A program made the translations under genes and the position numbers. Shown here one piece after another: positions 61,299 to 64,000 of a stretch of 64,000 nt of DNA. The DNA is from Plantago elongata (taxonomy: Eukaryota; Streptophyta; Magnoliopsida; Lamiales; Plantaginaceae): the NCBI GenBank assembly GCA_036897095.1, contig JAYMSP010000014.1:1-64000 (forward strand), given 5' to 3'. The notes beneath the pieces were generated by a model. That model worked only from the letters and a program-made list of their open reading frames with translations, searched no databases and had not been told where the DNA came from. Numbering within the stretch: the first letter of the stretch is position 1; the number at the start of each line of letters is the position of its first letter.

Positions 61299-63432
61299 AT
61301 GGCCATGTCTGCTAATCAGCTCGCTGCAAAAGCGATGCAATTTCGTATGAAAGGCAAACACGATGGAGTTATGAAACTTTCAAAAGAATCAGAGTCGATT
61401 AGACTGAGTTGTAGTTTAGGTAACGATGTTGAGTCCGATAGTAGTAGATTGCCAATCGATGGTGCAACCAGCAGGTTTATCTTGCATGATGCATCTGTTT
61501 GGCAAAAAAGATATGGATACTGATCTGCACCTTGCGAAAAGGATAATGCATACCCATGGACATACATATACCAGTGTATCTGGTCAGGCAGATGAAGAGT
61601 ATGATTATGAACCAAGGAGAAAGACACGAAAACTACTTGGGGATGCCAATCTTAAAGCCTCTGAGATAAATAATTCTGCTAACCGCATGTTGACGCAACA
61701 GGAGAATTCTGTTTCGGAAGTCCATCTCGACCCAAGCATGTAGTCGTTTCCATTGCAAACTTCACCTACCTATTGCTACCTCAACGCCAGTCTGTCGTTC
61801 TGGGACATTGTGGCATTTTAACATTGCAGGTAAATTAATCAGTTCTCTTTATCATACATGTTAACACCTTGTTTTCTGTTAATGCAACTTGATTTTGGCT
61901 TCTATTGCGGTTTGTATGATATGATTGGTTCAAGTTGTTGCTGTAGATATCATCTATGTTTTCTGTTAATGTGACTTGAGTTTGGGATTGTATTGATGTT
62001 CGCGTGGTATTACTGATTTAAGTTATTGCTCTACACTTCATCTGTCCTAATGTTTTCTGTTAGTATGAATTGAATTTGGGATTTTATTGGACTGACTGTG
62101 GTTCGGATGACTGAGTTATTATGACTGCTGAGATATCTTCAATCCATGACCTTGCTTCTGTTATGTGTTGAAAATCACTATTTGGAATTACAATCACTAT
62201 GTTGTAATGATAATTTCAGTTGTGTTGATTCCTTTAAGTTTCCAGTTTCCACTAGCATATAGAATTTTCGTCTGAAGATCTATGTTAACAGCTTGTTTTA
62301 TGTTAATGTGACTTGCATTTGTGTTTGTATCCGTATGGTATGACCGAGTTAATTGACCCTTTTTATGTTAACCACATATATCGTCAATTCTTGATTTAGC
62401 TTCTGTTGTGTGCTGAATATCACTACATTGCAATGAGAATTTCAATTGTGTTTATTCCTTTAGGTTGTATCCACTAGCACAGCCATATGACCTTAGAAAT
62501 CAGAATCTACTGGTATGTCCATCTTAATATATCTATCATCTATGTTAACAGCCTGTGACCTGATTTCGCTTCTGTCATGTACTGATGAAAATCACTATTG
62601 TTGCAATGATAAAATTCAATTGTCCTTTCTTTATACTGTCCACTAGCAAGTAACCTTGAAATGTACTCTGATTTTTCATCTTGATACACCATTAGACGTG
62701 ATTCTACGGTTGTAGTCGCAGAGGCATTGACATATTTTGTAATTTTACTTTCCTGATGTGCAACATGACATCCACATAGTTCAGTTAAGTAGTTAAGATG
62801 AGTTCTGCCTCACATTTTCATTCATCATCACCTGCTGTTCTTTTAAGGTCATTCAAACTTATCTTGAATTTTCACCTTTGCAGCATGAACTGTCCGCAAG
62901 AACCGTTGATGATAATGTCTGGGATGAATTTCGCAACTTCAAGAAGTGCCTGATAATGATGTTCGCAAAGCAAGAGAAGGATGTGGTGTTCTTGGAGACG
63001 GTGATGGGTTTGGGGCAGCAGAAACACCACTGCATGGTGGAATGTATTCCTCTGCCCCGTAAAATTGCAAAGCAGGCTCCTGTTTTCTTCAAGAAGGCAA
63101 TTGATGAAGCTGAAGATGAGTGGAGTCGGCACAGTTCCAAGAAGTTGATTGACACAAGTGCAAAGGGTCTTAGGGCTTCAATCCCTGAAAACTTCCCATA
63201 TTTCCATGTTGAATTCGGGCTTAACAGAGGATTCGTTCATGTGATTGACAATGAGAGAGAGTTTAAAAGTAACTTTGGGATGAATGTAATTAGAGGCATG
63301 CTGCATACACCAGCTGAGGACATGCATCGGCGTCAGAGGCAAGAGTCTGTGGAAACGCAGCGAAAAGCTGTTGCATCTTTTTCACAAGGACGGGAGGCGT
63401 TCGACTGGTCAAAACAGCTCAGCTCGTTCTGA
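61299..63432 (+). pseudogene. truncated CWF19-like (CwfJ domain) gene copy
   Basis: Part of a CWF19L2-type pre-mRNA splicing factor gene, which in full length is about 700-800 residues. Only the middle and C-terminal part is present: ANQLAAKAMQFRMKGKHDG at 61311, then TDLHLAKRIM near 61520, EFCFGSPSRPKHVVVSIANF near 61705-61770, a GT..AG intron 61830-62883, and an intact last exon 62884-63432 with VDDNVWDEFRNFKKCLIMMF, CMVECIPLPRKIAKQAP and FPYFHVEFGLNRGFVHVIDN. Two frame changes (near the A-run at 61503-61508, and near 61700) break the reading frame, so no full CwfJ protein can be read. The long last exon remains open, so decay is recent or a shorter product is still made. The intron is kept, so this is not a processed retrocopy. 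Confidence 0.8.
61850..62640. repeat. decayed about 100-bp tandem repeats in intron of CWF19-like copy
   Basis: The phrase TGTTTTCTGTTAATGTGACTTG and variants recur at about 61870, 61955, 62050 and 62295, each followed by a T/G-rich stretch ending in words like GTATTACTGATTTAAGTT. Further on, AATCACTA..TTGCAATGA and TTCAATTGTG recur near 62170, 62420 and 62595. Units are about 90-110 bp and heavily diverged. Confidence 0.6.
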
Positions 63433-64000
63433 ACTTCTGATGCCACTTCATATTACCAGGAACTTGCTATGTTAGAATATGCGAGGAGCCGTTTTGTATG
63501 ATGTGCTCTTGCATTGTCACTAGCCATTTATCTACACAATGTAGTTTGATCGAAAGTCGAAACGCTTAAGCCCATCATCAGCAACCTGCTATAGGAACAT
63601 CTATCCTTTTTTTACTGCACAAACTGAAACTAATAGCTGCAAATTTTGCAGGTGAAAATTTGTATCAATTGATGTGGACCATTATGCAGCATGTTCAGTG
63701 CAATCTTAGTTAAATTGAGTGCAGATATAAGTTTTGAGTGTCATTTTTTTCGTAAGACTCCAAAAAAAAGGAGTATAATTTCTATTTGGAATATTCTACT
63801 AAATCAAAACTTGACATGATTATTCTCAGACGGTGCGTCTCAATTAAAGCCATTGATTGAAATATTTATTTGTGTGAGAAGATTTTGCTACATGTCACAT
63901 GTCACGGTCGGAAAGTCACGGTGCTTGTTTTGCATATCTTAGCTCCTTCACACTATATACTTGTCCCAATCCATAGTTTTCAGGAACAAAATTAATGTGA
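63433..64000. other. 3' flank to window end
   Basis: No gene seen after the CWF19-like copy. A/T-rich sequence with a short GACGG-containing palindromic word near 63828. Confidence 0.5.

Overview
The window is nuclear DNA from a flowering plant. The genes carry many short AT-rich introns with GT..AG borders. Several products are plant-specific (type-A response regulator, plastid CCB3/YGGT protein, PDX3 fusion enzyme, GH9 class C endoglucanase with CBM49, JINGUBANG-like WD40 protein, ARO protein). The spaces between genes are full of plant MITEs, SINEs and PIF/Harbinger pieces. A eudicot, probably an asterid, fits best; placing it in Lamiales is only a guess. Exon models come from reading splice borders by eye and checking phase and protein family similarity from memory. 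No search was run.

Layout. 0.6-6.1 kb: two minus-strand genes, a gamma-glutamyl transpeptidase (7 coding exons) and a type-A cytokinin response regulator (5 exons). 6.4-9.2 kb: a repeat island with a LINE tail fragment, four related short MITEs and one MITE nested in another. 9.2-12 kb: AT-rich desert. 12-14.6 kb: two small plus-strand organelle genes, B12D-like (with a SINE in intron 1) and CCB3-like. 15.8-22.9 kb: PDX3 on the minus strand (14 exons), which joins an NAD(P)HX epimerase to pyridoxine phosphate oxidase. 24.1-29.8 kb: a peroxisomal ALDH10 aminoaldehyde dehydrogenase (15 exons, minus). 30.8-31.5 kb: a Harbinger remnant. 32.8-35.7 kb: a secreted GH9C endoglucanase (10 exons, minus). 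36-38.4 kb: a SINE, a Stowaway and a foldback element. 38.6-39.8 kb: an intronless WD40 gene (plus). 41.4-44.4 kb: organellar RsmG/GidB rRNA methyltransferase (7 exons, minus). 44.5-53.6 kb: gene-poor, AT-rich and repeat-rich, with degenerate tandem arrays, two more Harbinger relatives, a Stowaway and a foldback element with about 150 bp inverted arms. 54.2-59.8 kb: two intronless ARM-repeat genes (plus), a U-box E3 ligase and an ARMADILLO REPEAT ONLY protein. 61.3-63.4 kb: a truncated, frameshifted copy of a CWF19-like splicing factor gene.

The genes do not form a pathway cluster; this is an ordinary stretch of single plant genes. No operon, CRISPR, biosynthetic cluster, LTR element or virus-like element was recognised, and I found no clear sign of a new biological system. 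The points most worth a second look are an isoleucine at the ALDH10 substrate-specificity site, a 26-residue tandem duplication in the response-regulator tail, a short SINE family with two clean target-site duplications, the nested MITE, the foldback elements, and the decaying CWF19-like copy with a repeat-filled intron.
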